A stretch of 64,000 nucleotides of DNA, taken from Mycobacterium gastri. Its GTDB lineage: Bacteria > Actinomycetota > Actinomycetes > Mycobacteriales > Mycobacteriaceae. The stretch covers positions 21,263-85,262 of the forward strand of contig NZ_LQOX01000100.1 of the NCBI RefSeq assembly GCF_002102175.1, given 5' to 3'. A program made the position numbers and the translations under genes. Of the stretch, positions 10,290 through 18,812 are shown piece after piece. Position 1 is the first letter of the stretch, and each line of letters opens with the position of its first letter. The notes beneath the pieces are model-generated. The model had not been told where the DNA came from, did no database searches, and was given only the letters and a program-made list of their open reading frames with translations.

Positions 10290-10892
10290 CTACGCGGTCA
10301 GGACGCCGAGGAGGTAGCGCTGCAGGGTGACCCCGAGGTCGGCGGCTACACGTTCGCGCGGGTGTGAGGCCAGGGGTTCGACGCCGACGATGTAGCGGGC
10401 CAGTGCGATACCGGTGATTTGCGACATCACCAGCCCTGCGCGATAGTCGGCATCCGCAGAACCCAACGTGCGGGCGATGGGCGCGATGATGTTGCGCGTC
10501 AGAAATTCACGCACCAACCGGGCGGCTTCCGGTTCGGCGGTCGCCGCACGGATCATGCCCATCATCGGCTGGCGCCGGATCTCGTCGTCGAGCAGGTCAA
10601 GCACCACCATGGCCAGCCGCAGCCCGGCGGTGTCGTGATCACCGGAGATAACGCTGTCGATGACTTCGGCCGGGTCGAAGGGCAACTCCACCACGGCCAG
10701 GAACAGGTCGCGTTTCTTGCCGAAGTAGTGGCTGACCAACCCCGGGTCGACGCCGGCCTGCAACGCCACCTGCCGCAGGGAGGTGCGCTCGTAGCCCAGC
10801 TCGGCGAACATCTTGCGGGCACTGTCCTCGATCAGCGCCCGCGTGGTGTTCGGGCCCGGCCGCCGGCCAGAGCGCCGACGTCGCCTTGTCAT
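10290..10892 (-). CDS. TetR/AcrR family transcriptional regulator
   Basis: A 200-residue TetR regulator. The N-terminal HTH runs through ARKMFAELGYERTSLRQVA, then AGVDPGLVSHYFGKKRDLF; the C-terminal ligand domain is helical. ATG 10892 is the natural start because the upstream extension is not protein-like. It lies just before mmpS on the same strand and a palindrome precedes it, so autoregulation plus control of the exporter is likely (inference from position). Confidence 0.9.
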   Translation of the reverse strand: MTRRRRRSGRRPGPNTTRALIEDSARKMFAELGYERTSLRQVALQAGVDPGLVSHYFGKKRDLFLAVVELPFDPAEVIDSVISGDHDTAGLRLAMVVLDLLDDEIRRQPMMGMIRAATAEPEAARLVREFLTRNIIAPIARTLGSADADYRAGLVMSQITGIALARYIVGVEPLASHPRERVAADLGVTLQRYLLGVLTA

Positions 10893-10921
10893 AGCGGTGC
10901 TCCCGCCGTTATCGACACCAT

Positions 10922-10957
10922 AATTCCGTCTGCGCAGAATTCCGTATGCACGGAATA
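10922..10957. promoter_or_regulatory. probable TetR operator (two ATTCCGT-type half-site pairs)
   Basis: Positions 10940-10955 form a perfect inverted repeat, TTCCGT-n4-ACGGAA. A related ATTCCGT half-site starts just before it at 10923. It sits 30-65 bases upstream of the TetR start, the usual place for an autoregulatory TetR operator. Confidence 0.6.
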
Positions 10958-11085
10958 ATAGCGTGCCCGTCAAGCATCGGTGAAAGCCCAACCGGCGGAC
11001 CGGATTGAGGACGACATGTCCGGTGGCGAACTTCCCCTCGCGCTGCCAGGGCGTGTGGCCAGGTGCACACTTGTCGCATGGACGT

Positions 11086-12660
11086 ATGTCAGCTCACCGC
11101 TGCTGCGCCGACCGCAGCGCTCCGGCCGCCGTCGCCGTGCCGGCGCCGGGTCCGGCCATCGACGTCACCGCGGGTCGCGTGATCGCGCCCGCCGGTGGGC
11201 CGCAGCCCGAGCCGCGCCGCCTCCTGAACGGCCTCTCGGACGTACGCGCGTTCTTTCACACCAACACCGTGCCGCTGTACTTCATCTCGCCGACCCCGTT
11301 CAACCTGCTGGGCATCGACCGCTGGGTGCGAAACTTCTTCTACCTGACCTACTTCGACTCGTTCGAGGGCGTACATTCGCGTGTCTTCGTGCCCCGGCGG
11401 CGCGACCGCATCGATTTCGGGTCCATGGGGGATGTGTGCAACCACCTGCTGCGCGATCCCGAGACACTCGAGTTCATCGCGGGCCGAGGGCCGGGTGGCA
11501 AGGCCTGCTTCGTGATGATGGATGAGGAAACCCAGGCCCTCGCACGCCAGGCGGGGCTGGAGATCATGCACCCTCCCGTGGAGTTGCGCCATCGGCTGGG
11601 CTCCAAGATCGTCATGACGCGCCTGGCCGACGAGGCGGGCGTGCCGAGCGTGCCGCACGTGATCGGGCGGGTCGGCTCCTACGACGAGCTGTCGGCGCTC
11701 GCCCAGAACGCCGGGCTGGGCGACGACCTCGTCGTCGTGGCCGCTTATGGCGACGCCGGCAGCACGGTGTTCTTCGTACGCGGCCAGCGCGACTGGGACG
11801 ATCACGCCGGAGACCTCGCCGGGCAGGAAGTCAAGGTCATGAAGCGGATCCGAAATGTCGAGGTGTGCATCGAAGGCACCGTGACCCGCCACGGCACCGT
11901 GATCGGCCCGGCGATGACCAGTCTGGTCGGTTACCCGGAGCTGACTCCGGGCAAGGGCAGCTGGTGCGGCAACGACGTCTGGCGCGAGGTGCTGCCTCCT
12001 GCACAGACGCACGCCGCGCGGGAAATGGTGCGAAAGCTGGGCGACATCCTGAGCCGCGAGGGGTACCGCGGCTACTTCGAAGTCGACCTGTTGCACGACC
12101 TGGACTCCGGCGAGCTCTACCTCGGCGAGGTGAACCCGCGCCTGTCCGGTGCGAGCCCGATGACGAACTTGACCACCGAGGCCTACGCCGACATGCCGCT
12201 GTTCCTATTCCACCTGCTGGAGTACCTGGACGTGGAGTACGAGCTCGACATCGCTGAGATCAACTCCCGCTGGGAGCGCGGCTACGGCGAAGACGAGGTC
12301 TGGGGTCAGCTGATAATTTCGGAGACCTCGCCGGATGTCGAGCTCTTCACCGCGACCCCACGCACCGGCGTGTGGCGCATCGACGACGACGGACGTGTCT
12401 CGTTTGCGCGCCCTGCCAACGACTGGGCCACGCTGCTCGATGGGTCCGAGGCCTTCTACATGCGTGTCGCGGCGCCTGGCGACTTGCGCTGTGAGGGCGC
12501 CCAGCTCGGCGTGCTCGTCACCCGCGGGCACCTACAGACCGACGACTACCAGCTCACGGAGCGCTGCCGGCGCTGGGTCAAGGGCCTCAGGGCGAAGTTC
12601 GCCTCAACCCCCCTGGCGCCGGCTACGCCGATCGTCTCGCGGCTCGTCGCACGAGCGTGA
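11086..12660 (+). CDS. ATP-grasp (biotin-carboxylase-like) ligase, substrate unknown
   Basis: About 524 residues from ATG 11086; an earlier in-frame start at 11005 would add a non-conserved tail. The ATP-grasp core is visible: GSKIVMTRLADEAGVPSVP (lid and B-domain), then GYFEVDLLHD and LGEVNPRLSGASPMT, the acidic metal-binding strand with Glu and Asn that ends ATP-grasp sites. It should join an acid and an amine or thiol at the cost of ATP. The stop overlaps the start of the serine hydrolase gene, so the two likely act on a common metabolite. No biotin-carrier domain is present, so biotin carboxylase itself is unlikely. Confidence 0.7.
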   Translation: MSAHRCCADRSAPAAVAVPAPGPAIDVTAGRVIAPAGGPQPEPRRLLNGLSDVRAFFHTNTVPLYFISPTPFNLLGIDRWVRNFFYLTYFDSFEGVHSRVFVPRRRDRIDFGSMGDVCNHLLRDPETLEFIAGRGPGGKACFVMMDEETQALARQAGLEIMHPPVELRHRLGSKIVMTRLADEAGVPSVPHVIGRVGSYDELSALAQNAGLGDDLVVVAAYGDAGSTVFFVRGQRDWDDHAGDLAGQEVKVMKRIRNVEVCIEGTVTRHGTVIGPAMTSLVGYPELTPGKGSWCGNDVWREVLPPAQTHAAREMVRKLGDILSREGYRGYFEVDLLHDLDSGELYLGEVNPRLSGASPMTNLTTEAYADMPLFLFHLLEYLDVEYELDIAEINSRWERGYGEDEVWGQLIISETSPDVELFTATPRTGVWRIDDDGRVSFARPANDWATLLDGSEAFYMRVAAPGDLRCEGAQLGVLVTRGHLQTDDYQLTERCRRWVKGLRAKFASTPLAPATPIVSRLVARA

Positions 12661-13832
12661 GCGGCCCGGCCGGTATCTCACTGGGTAACTGGCTGTCGGC
12701 GCCCTATTCGCATTGGTCATTTCAGCACGTCGAAGACTTCGTGCCAACCGCCGTCATCTCGCGCGGGACCGGACCGGCCGCCACGTTGCCCGCAGCCACT
12801 GCTCCGCTGGCCGAGATCCGGGTGACCAGCACTCACGGGGTGGTCACCACCGTTGGCGCGGTGATGGCCGCCACCGCTACCGACGGGTGGGCCGTCGCCT
12901 ACCGCGGGTCGATGGTGGCCGAGGAATACCTCGACGGCATGGGGACCCAGACCCGGCACCTGCTGTTCTCGGTGAGCAAGTCGCTGGTGGCAGCAGTGGT
13001 CGGCGCGCTGCACGGGGCCGGCGCGATCGAGCTTGACTCGCCGGTCACGGCGTTCATTCCCCCCTTGGCGAACTGCGGCTACGCCGGCGCGACGGTGCGC
13101 CAATTGCTGGACATGAGATCGGGTATCGCGTTCTCAGAAAACTATTGCGACCCGGCCGCGGAGATACACCTTCTCGACCAGGCCATGGGGTGGGCGCCCA
13201 AGAGCAATCCACATGCGCCCGCCACGCTGCACGACTTCCTACTGACCTTGCGGCGCAAGTCGGCCCACGGCGGCCCTTTCGAATATCGCTCGTGTGAAAC
13301 CGATGTGCTGGGCTGGGTCTGCGAGGTCGCCGGCGGCCAGCGAATGCCCGAGCTGATGTCGGAACTGCTGTGGAGTCGCATCGGCGCCCAATGCGACGCC
13401 ACCATAGGGGTAGACGCGGTCGGCTGTGGCTTTTTCGACGGCGGTATCAACGCCTGTCTTACCGACCTGATCCGGTTCGGGTCGCTGTTCTTGCGCGACG
13501 GTGTCTCGTTGACCGAGCAGCAGGTGGTGCCGGCGGCGTGGATCGCCGACACCCTCGACGGCGGGCCGGACTCGCGTCAGGCGTTCGCCGCCAGCCCCGA
13601 CGACACCGGACTGCCCGGCGGGATGTATCGCAACCAAGTGTGGTTTCCCTACCCGGGCAGCAACGTCGTGCTGTGCCTGGGCATGTGTGGTCAGATGATC
13701 TACGTCAACCGCGCCGCGGAGGTGGTCGCCGCCAAGTTGTCCACCCAGCCGCACTCGCATGAGCCGCACATGTTAGCCACCCTGGGCGCATTCGATGCGG
13801 TGGCACACGAACTGGCTGGGATCACCAGATAG
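12657..13832 (+). CDS. serine hydrolase, beta-lactamase class C / EstB-like family
   Basis: A 391-residue protein of the penicillin-binding-protein/beta-lactamase fold. S105-V-S-K108 in LFSVSKSLVAA is the catalytic SxxK, FEYRSCETD supplies the YxS/N-type second motif and the C-terminal GGMYRNQVWF region fits the third strand. Members are esterases, amidases or 6-aminohexanoate-dimer-hydrolase-like enzymes. No signal peptide is seen, so it is probably cytoplasmic. GTG overlaps the TGA of the ATP-grasp gene, giving a synthetase-hydrolase pair. Confidence 0.8.
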   Translation: MSGPAGISLGNWLSAPYSHWSFQHVEDFVPTAVISRGTGPAATLPAATAPLAEIRVTSTHGVVTTVGAVMAATATDGWAVAYRGSMVAEEYLDGMGTQTRHLLFSVSKSLVAAVVGALHGAGAIELDSPVTAFIPPLANCGYAGATVRQLLDMRSGIAFSENYCDPAAEIHLLDQAMGWAPKSNPHAPATLHDFLLTLRRKSAHGGPFEYRSCETDVLGWVCEVAGGQRMPELMSELLWSRIGAQCDATIGVDAVGCGFFDGGINACLTDLIRFGSLFLRDGVSLTEQQVVPAAWIADTLDGGPDSRQAFAASPDDTGLPGGMYRNQVWFPYPGSNVVLCLGMCGQMIYVNRAAEVVAAKLSTQPHSHEPHMLATLGAFDAVAHELAGITR

Positions 13833-14401
13833 AGGTTCGAGCTAACCCGAAGCTAACCCCAGTCCCCCAGCCGATCAACCGTTGCGGATCAACCGTTGCG
13901 AACTCACCGCCAAGGTGCCCTTACCGGCCATGATGCGAAACTCTGGTCTCTCGCCTGCGGCGACGTCGTCTCAACACGGCCTGCATCTACGGGGCCACCG
14001 AGACGCGAACTCCGTCCCAGTCCAGCCCGCAGCGGATCCGGAATCGGGCTTCCCGTGCCCAGCAAAGTAACTTCAATCACGCCACAGGTATGCCAAAACC
14101 ACTGCCCTAGCGCCAGTGCCCCCGACGTCGGGTGCTGGCCGGCCGCAACACCGTGCATCGTCCGTCGGGGCGCGATAGATAGTTGAAAGTATCACTGCGG
14201 CGCCATGTTTCATTGATCGGCATCGATTCATGCATTCGTCGTGTCGGAGTCGACGACGTCATTGCCTCCCCCAATAGGGGGAGAGTATTTCATCCTTCAA
14301 ATCCGGCGTTTAGCCGATTGATTTGGTGCGATCGTCAGCCGATGGTAATCAGTGAGGCAAACGGCGGTTTGCAGCGAAGTCAACCAGACAGGGGAATCGA
14401 C
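13833..14401. other. gene-poor spacer with a tandem repeat and one gene fragment
   Basis: It holds a perfect 14-bp tandem duplication at 13873-13900 (unit GATCAACCGTTGCG) and, on the minus strand, a metallo-beta-lactamase-fold gene fragment (13969-14080). No intact gene is seen in the rest. Confidence 0.5.
13969..14080 (-). pseudogene. N-terminal fragment of an MBL-fold (RNase Z-like) hydrolase
   Basis: From GTG 14080 the minus strand reads IEVTLLGTGSPIPDPLRAGL, the typical first strands of RNase Z/arylsulfatase-like MBL-fold proteins, then RSSRLGGPVDAGR, which resembles the following VDAGRG element after small changes. The zinc-binding HxHxDH that should follow is absent, so only about 37 codons survive. 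Confidence 0.55.
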
Positions 14402-14635
14402 ATGAATGGCACAGCCCAGCCGATGCGCAGCGGCAAGAAGCGGACTCACAAGGCAACTGGGCGCGGGCGGTCCTGGCTATCGGCCGCTGCGCTGGTGTTG
14501 GGGATGGCCGCCGCTGCAGGAGCCCTCGCCCTGGCAGCCCCCGCGCAGGCTCGGGCCGACGCCTGCGCAAGTGTCGGCAGCCATTACCTCTCGGTCGACG
14601 GGTGTTCGGATGTCTCCGGCACCGTCGAACAGTAG
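14402..14635 (+). CDS. small secreted protein with a Cys module; a related second module lies downstream out of frame
   Basis: 77 residues: a basic N-terminus, a hydrophobic segment (LSAAALVLGMAAAAGALALA) and an AQA-type cleavage site give a clear Sec signal peptide. The mature part is only CASVGSHYLSVDGCSDV plus a short tail. RBS-like AGGGGAA precedes the ATG. After the stop, the +1 frame continues with a proline-rich linker and CANVGRYVDVSDCVGTS, ending at 14753. The two modules are clearly related, so the ancestral protein probably had both and a frameshift now separates them. Confidence 0.65.
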   Translation: MNGTAQPMRSGKKRTHKATGRGRSWLSAAALVLGMAAAAGALALAAPAQARADACASVGSHYLSVDGCSDVSGTVEQ

Positions 14636-14837
14636 GTATCGCAGCCAGAATCCGCTCCGTTCCCCACCCCCGCCAGCTCCGGCCGGCAACGTCAACGCAT
14701 GCGCCAATGTGGGTCGGTACGTCGACGTCAGCGACTGCGTCGGCACCAGCTAGTCTGCCGACCGCCGTGCGCGCACGAAAGGGCACGACCCACAGCGGCG
14801 AAATCGCTTGGGAAATACAGAAAATCGGCCGCGACAT

Positions 14838-15194
14838 TCATTGCGTTGCGACCACAAGGACCTTCGACGGGTCCTGTGGATCGACTCGTACCGGCACCTC
14901 GGCACCAACCTTGACATGCGGGGCCGTCGACAGCTCCAGGGCGATGCGCCGCGTGGCGCGCTATGGGCCGCGGTCCGACAGCTGTACGTCCAGCTCCAGC
15001 TCGTGCTAGGAACCCAGCATCGTGGTTGCGACCTTCTCACGGATGCCGACGATCGTTGCGACGCCCAACAAGCCCTCGCACACCAGCCGCTCCCGCTTGG
15101 CGCTGAGCGCATTGAGTTCGGCGAAGGTGTCGATCGCCTGCTTCTGGCCGGAGCGCGTCACCGGCTGGCCCGCACTGAATTTCCTCGCTAGCCG
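14838..15194 (-). pseudogene. decayed gene with two in-frame amber codons
   Basis: One frame reads KFSAGQPVTRSGQKQAIDTF, LLGVATIVGIREKVATTMLGS, amber (15006-15008), HELELDVQLSDRGP, amber (14961-14963), RRIALELSTAPHVKVGAEVP, VRVDPQDPSKVLVVATQ, stop. Codon bias and continuity on both sides of the stops show one former gene inactivated by two nonsense changes, each possibly from a Trp or Tyr codon. The pattern resembles mycobacterial proteins with a tail of the form GxxVPVRVDPxDPSKV. No start codon is evident at the 5' end. Confidence 0.7.
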
Positions 15195-15241
15195 AACCAG
15201 CCCACGGTTAATCCCCTAGTACAACACTGAAGGAAGTACAC

Positions 15242-16657
15242 ATGTTCTTCAAAGGAACGGTCGATGATTGGGCTCCGGAAGGCTTCATCATCTCCTGGTT
15301 GCCCACTGAAGCTTCGTACGCACTGGCCAGGCAAGCGCCAATAGACGAGGTTCCGGCCAGCTACCAGCAGCGCCGGCACTTGCGGGTCTACCGCGAACAG
15401 AAAGCACTTGGCCGGGACATTCCACGGTTACTCATCTTTACGTGGGATGTCCAGGGCGTGTGTGATGTGGAGTCCATGACGCACGCACTCAACACGCACA
15501 TCCGGCGACACGACACATACCGTAGCTGGTTTGCGTTCAATGAAGACGATGACATTGTTCGACGCACCATCAAAGATTCCGAAGCCTTAGCCTTGGAGTT
15601 TCGCCCTGTGGATCGCGGCCCAATGACACCGCTAGAGGCCCGACAAATGCTGCTCGATACACCCGACCCGCTGCAGTGGGATTGCTTTCGCTTCGGTGTC
15701 ATTCAGCGCGAGGACAGCTTTACCATCTATGCGGCGGTTGACCATCTCCACATCGACGGCATGTCGTTCCCAACGATAATTTTCGAGCTATACATGGCCT
15801 ACGTCATGGCGCTTCAGGGGGCTCCGACCGTCCTGCCAGAGTCCGGGAGTTACCGGAATTACTGTGCAACGCAACAGGACCACACCGCGAGCCTGACGTC
15901 GGAGTCGCCACAGGTGCGTGCGTGGTATCGGTTCATCGAACAAGCTGGTGGCGCCCTGCCCAGCTTCCCGCTGCCGCTCGGCGAGATCACCGATGAAATG
16001 AACGGGGCCATGGATGTCCTCGAATTGATGGACGAAGGTCAAGGGCAACGTTTCGAGGTCGCGTGCCGTGCAGTCGGTGGGCGCTTCTGGGCGGGGGTGT
16101 TTGCGGCTGCGGCATTGGCTGAGCGCGAGTTGACCGGCGCTGAAACATATTTCGGGATTACTCCGCTCGCCAACCGCACGGCGCCCACCGCCGTGTCTTC
16201 TGTCGGCTGGTTCGCTAGCTTAGTACCGCTGGTGATTCCGACTGCAAACTCTACGTTCGACGAAGTACTCCTATTGGCACAGGAGTCGCTAAACGGCAGC
16301 AGGACGCTCGGCGAAGTTCCGTTCGATCACCTGCTGGAGATGAAACCGCCCGTGCCGGGCCCTATTTTCGCTGACAAGGCAGTACCACTGCTCTCCTTCA
16401 TAGACTTCCGACGGCACCCCGCCACCAACATGGCGGGTATTTCGAACATTGGGCTCTGGGGTGATCACAGGTTGGCCGACGAGATACGCATGTGGGTTGG
16501 CGTCATGCCCGACAGGACTCAGCTGGTCATCTCCTACCCGGATAATCCGATCGCTCGCGATTCGGTGTACCGATACGCCGATGCGATGAAGGCGGTACTC
16601 GTCCGCGTCGCCGATCGTATCCTCGACGGGGCGGTCAGCGAAGGCTCATTCTCGTGA
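15242..16657 (+). CDS. PapA-like acyltransferase (condensation-domain superfamily)
   Basis: A 471-residue protein of the PapA/condensation-domain fold. D167-H168-L-H-I-D172-G173 is the HHxxxDG active-site motif with the first His changed to Asp; the second, catalytic His and the structural Asp are present. PapA enzymes esterify polyketide or fatty acyl groups onto trehalose or other glycolipid scaffolds. The start has a strong RBS (GAAGGAAG) in front. The gene is followed by a membrane glycosyltransferase, so a role in a surface glycolipid is likely. Codon use is less GC-rich than in neighbouring backbone genes. Confidence 0.85.
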   Translation: MFFKGTVDDWAPEGFIISWLPTEASYALARQAPIDEVPASYQQRRHLRVYREQKALGRDIPRLLIFTWDVQGVCDVESMTHALNTHIRRHDTYRSWFAFNEDDDIVRRTIKDSEALALEFRPVDRGPMTPLEARQMLLDTPDPLQWDCFRFGVIQREDSFTIYAAVDHLHIDGMSFPTIIFELYMAYVMALQGAPTVLPESGSYRNYCATQQDHTASLTSESPQVRAWYRFIEQAGGALPSFPLPLGEITDEMNGAMDVLELMDEGQGQRFEVACRAVGGRFWAGVFAAAALAERELTGAETYFGITPLANRTAPTAVSSVGWFASLVPLVIPTANSTFDEVLLLAQESLNGSRTLGEVPFDHLLEMKPPVPGPIFADKAVPLLSFIDFRRHPATNMAGISNIGLWGDHRLADEIRMWVGVMPDRTQLVISYPDNPIARDSVYRYADAMKAVLVRVADRILDGAVSEGSFS

Positions 16658-16696
16658 AATCAGCGACCATGTCGAAACGCGATCGAAGTACAGAGC

Positions 16697-16822
16697 GTGT
16701 CAGAGACCGAGGCGACGGTGCATGCCTTGTTGCGGGAGATCGTTGCAGCAGACACCGACACCCGTGCCTACCAGAACCCGCCTACCGTGACACCGGCCGT
16801 TACCGCGCCCCAACCACATTGA
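16697..16822 (+). CDS. possible 41-residue peptide between the acyltransferase and glycosyltransferase
   Basis: GTG 16697 opens a frame reading SETEATVHALLREIVAADTD followed by a Thr/Pro-rich tail, stop TGA 16820-16822. The opening resembles a short amphipathic helix and looks more protein-like than the overlapping frame that would extend the glycosyltransferase. No strong RBS is seen. It may also be a remnant of a larger gene. Confidence 0.35.
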   Translation: MSETEATVHALLREIVAADTDTRAYQNPPTVTPAVTAPQPH

Positions 16823-16848
16823 ACGGCCCAGACCGGCAAGTTGTCAGC

Positions 16849-18450
16849 GTGAAATTCTTGCTGACAGTCGTCGTTATCACTGGCATGTTCTTAGGGTTGT
16901 CCTTCCAACACCTAAATACTGTGTGGGCGTGCGTTCTTCTTGCGATATCCATCGTTCCTGTTTATGTCAATGTTTACTATCGGCTGCTTTTCGTGAAAGG
17001 TTTGTTTCTCCATCGCCAGGACCTATTTTCGTCACCTCGCATAGAGCGAGAATATACGGAACTTCCTGATCTGGCATTAATAATTCCATCGTGTAAAGAA
17101 CCATTCACCGTTGCCAAAATCACGTTCGACTGCGCCTATCGGGCTCGATACACAGGCGTCCGTGAAATCATTGTTGTAGACAACTCGCAAGACACTGGTG
17201 ACCGCGAATTCCGAATGTGGAAATCTTACGTAGAATCCCACATAGGGCTGGATGATCGCGTTCGCATTGTATTTCATCACAATACGGACGCAGCGGGCTC
17301 GAAGCCGGGAAATATTGACCTCGCGCTGACGGTGATTAAGAGGTCCAAGTACGTCGTTTTCCTCGACATCGATTCATCGTTGCCTCTGAATGCGGAACTC
17401 CTTGACATCGCAGTAAACAAATTCGAAGCCGATCCTAACCTAGGTGTACTGCAATTCCACACAGTCCCGACAAACAATCACTTCAATCGATTGAGTCGGG
17501 CAGTTGCAATTGCGCAACATTCATTACGCATAGGCGAGGCCATCAGGGCAAGCGGAGGTTTCGCGATGTTTTACGGTCACAACGCAATGTGGAGACGGTC
17601 GCTGCTGGAACTCAATGGATCTTGGCTGGAACATTACCGCGGCAATATCATTGTCACTGAAGACTTACTGAAGACGCTGGGCGTCTATGCTAACGGCTTT
17701 ACCTCTCGGTATCTAAATATTCCAACAGGTGAATGGGTGCCGAGTTCCCTGAAGGCTCTCGAGGGCATGTGGATGCGCTGGACATATGGCGGATTCCAAG
17801 TCTTATTCAAATATTTCCGTCATATTGCGTCAGCAAAGGGGCTGTCTTTCACACAGCGCGTTGATCTGCTGACCTTGCTCGTAAGCTATGCCGCGAGTCC
17901 TCTCATCTATCCTGCGATGTTTTTATGGTTTACCGCCTTCCCTCCAGGCCAGGTAGCGGTAATGACGTTCGTCATCAATTTCTTCCCGCCAATGCTGTAC
18001 GCCGGTTTTTTGTGGCACCACCACGGCAGCGTGGTCCGTCTCCCGCTCATCAAACGAGTATGGGACCTCTACTCGGGGATGTTCCTCATAGAGTCATTTA
18101 TATCTGCGGTTCAGATACGCGCTGTGGTGAATTTTATGGTAGGCAAGAACCAAGGGTGGCGCATTACCTCGAAAGCCGGTGAGGAGAAGCCGCGAGGTCT
18201 CGAAGTGCTGCTGCATAACACGCTTATTGTGACAATAGCCACTTTGGCTATCGCTGCGCTGATTGTCGGGGGTTGGCGCAGTGAGTTGGCCCCAAATGTA
18301 GTGATCAGCTACTTGGTGGTAGCCCTCATACCAATGCAACTGCTGTTGTGCGTCATCGTTTACGGGGGTCAGGTTCAAAACAGGCATGAAACCATCACAG
18401 ATGCCACCATTGACGGGTTGGTCATGAGACGGCTTTCTAGCTCTTCGTAA
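16849..18450 (+). CDS. family 2 glycosyltransferase, membrane, cellulose-synthase-like
   Basis: About 533 residues from GTG 16849. A frame start at 16654 exists, but the extra 65 residues are not protein-like. Two N-terminal helices precede a GT-A domain: IIPSCKEP strand, D173-I-D175 metal-binding DxD, VTEDLLKT (TED catalytic base) and WMRWTYGG in place of the QxxRW motif. Four to five C-terminal helices follow. This is the BcsA-like arrangement of processive or lipid-linked GT2 enzymes. Base composition is clearly more AT-rich than the surrounding backbone, suggesting transfer. A strong hairpin terminator follows the stop. Confidence 0.85.
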   Translation: MKFLLTVVVITGMFLGLSFQHLNTVWACVLLAISIVPVYVNVYYRLLFVKGLFLHRQDLFSSPRIEREYTELPDLALIIPSCKEPFTVAKITFDCAYRARYTGVREIIVVDNSQDTGDREFRMWKSYVESHIGLDDRVRIVFHHNTDAAGSKPGNIDLALTVIKRSKYVVFLDIDSSLPLNAELLDIAVNKFEADPNLGVLQFHTVPTNNHFNRLSRAVAIAQHSLRIGEAIRASGGFAMFYGHNAMWRRSLLELNGSWLEHYRGNIIVTEDLLKTLGVYANGFTSRYLNIPTGEWVPSSLKALEGMWMRWTYGGFQVLFKYFRHIASAKGLSFTQRVDLLTLLVSYAASPLIYPAMFLWFTAFPPGQVAVMTFVINFFPPMLYAGFLWHHHGSVVRLPLIKRVWDLYSGMFLIESFISAVQIRAVVNFMVGKNQGWRITSKAGEEKPRGLEVLLHNTLIVTIATLAIAALIVGGWRSELAPNVVISYLVVALIPMQLLLCVIVYGGQVQNRHETITDATIDGLVMRRLSSSS

Positions 18451-18480
18451 TTCGGAGTGCCCTGATATGCGTGGAGCGCG

Positions 18481-18512
18481 CGCCGTGGAGTGAGTGAGCA
18501 CACTCCACGGCG
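18481..18512 (+). terminator. hairpin terminator after the glycosyltransferase
   Basis: A perfect 12-bp stem (CGCCGTGGAGTG with CACTCCACGGCG) around an 8-base loop, 30 bases after the stop. No T-tract follows, which is common for mycobacterial hairpin terminators. Confidence 0.7.
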
Positions 18513-18641
18513 GCTGCAGCGGGCTGCGGCTGCTGCTGTCCAACCTGAACTAAAACTCGTTCGTCGCGATTTCGGGGCCGACCTGTTGGGGCCTGCCACG
18601 GGCTTTTTCATGGGGTTGTGCTTCCCCCGGTTTCTCGGAGA

Positions 18642-18680
18642 CTGCTTCCGGTGCACATCAAACCCGCCTACCATCGTCAT
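18642..18680 (-). pseudogene. trace of an IS110-type transposase N-terminus
   Basis: The minus strand reads MTMVGGFDVHRKQ, which resembles the first residues of IS110-family transposases (GGFDVHR with the first catalytic Asp). The homology stops after about 13 codons. Too short to be certain. The rest of 18513-18812 shows no gene. Confidence 0.3.
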
Positions 18681-18812
18681 CAGTGGGACCTCCTCAAGCT
18701 CCCGAAAACTCTTACTGACGCCCATACCAACGAGCGTCTGAGCTGAGGGGGTCCCCATCACATGTCATCTTTCGTGAGTCACTTTCGTCGGTAACTCACT
18801 GACCACTACGCG

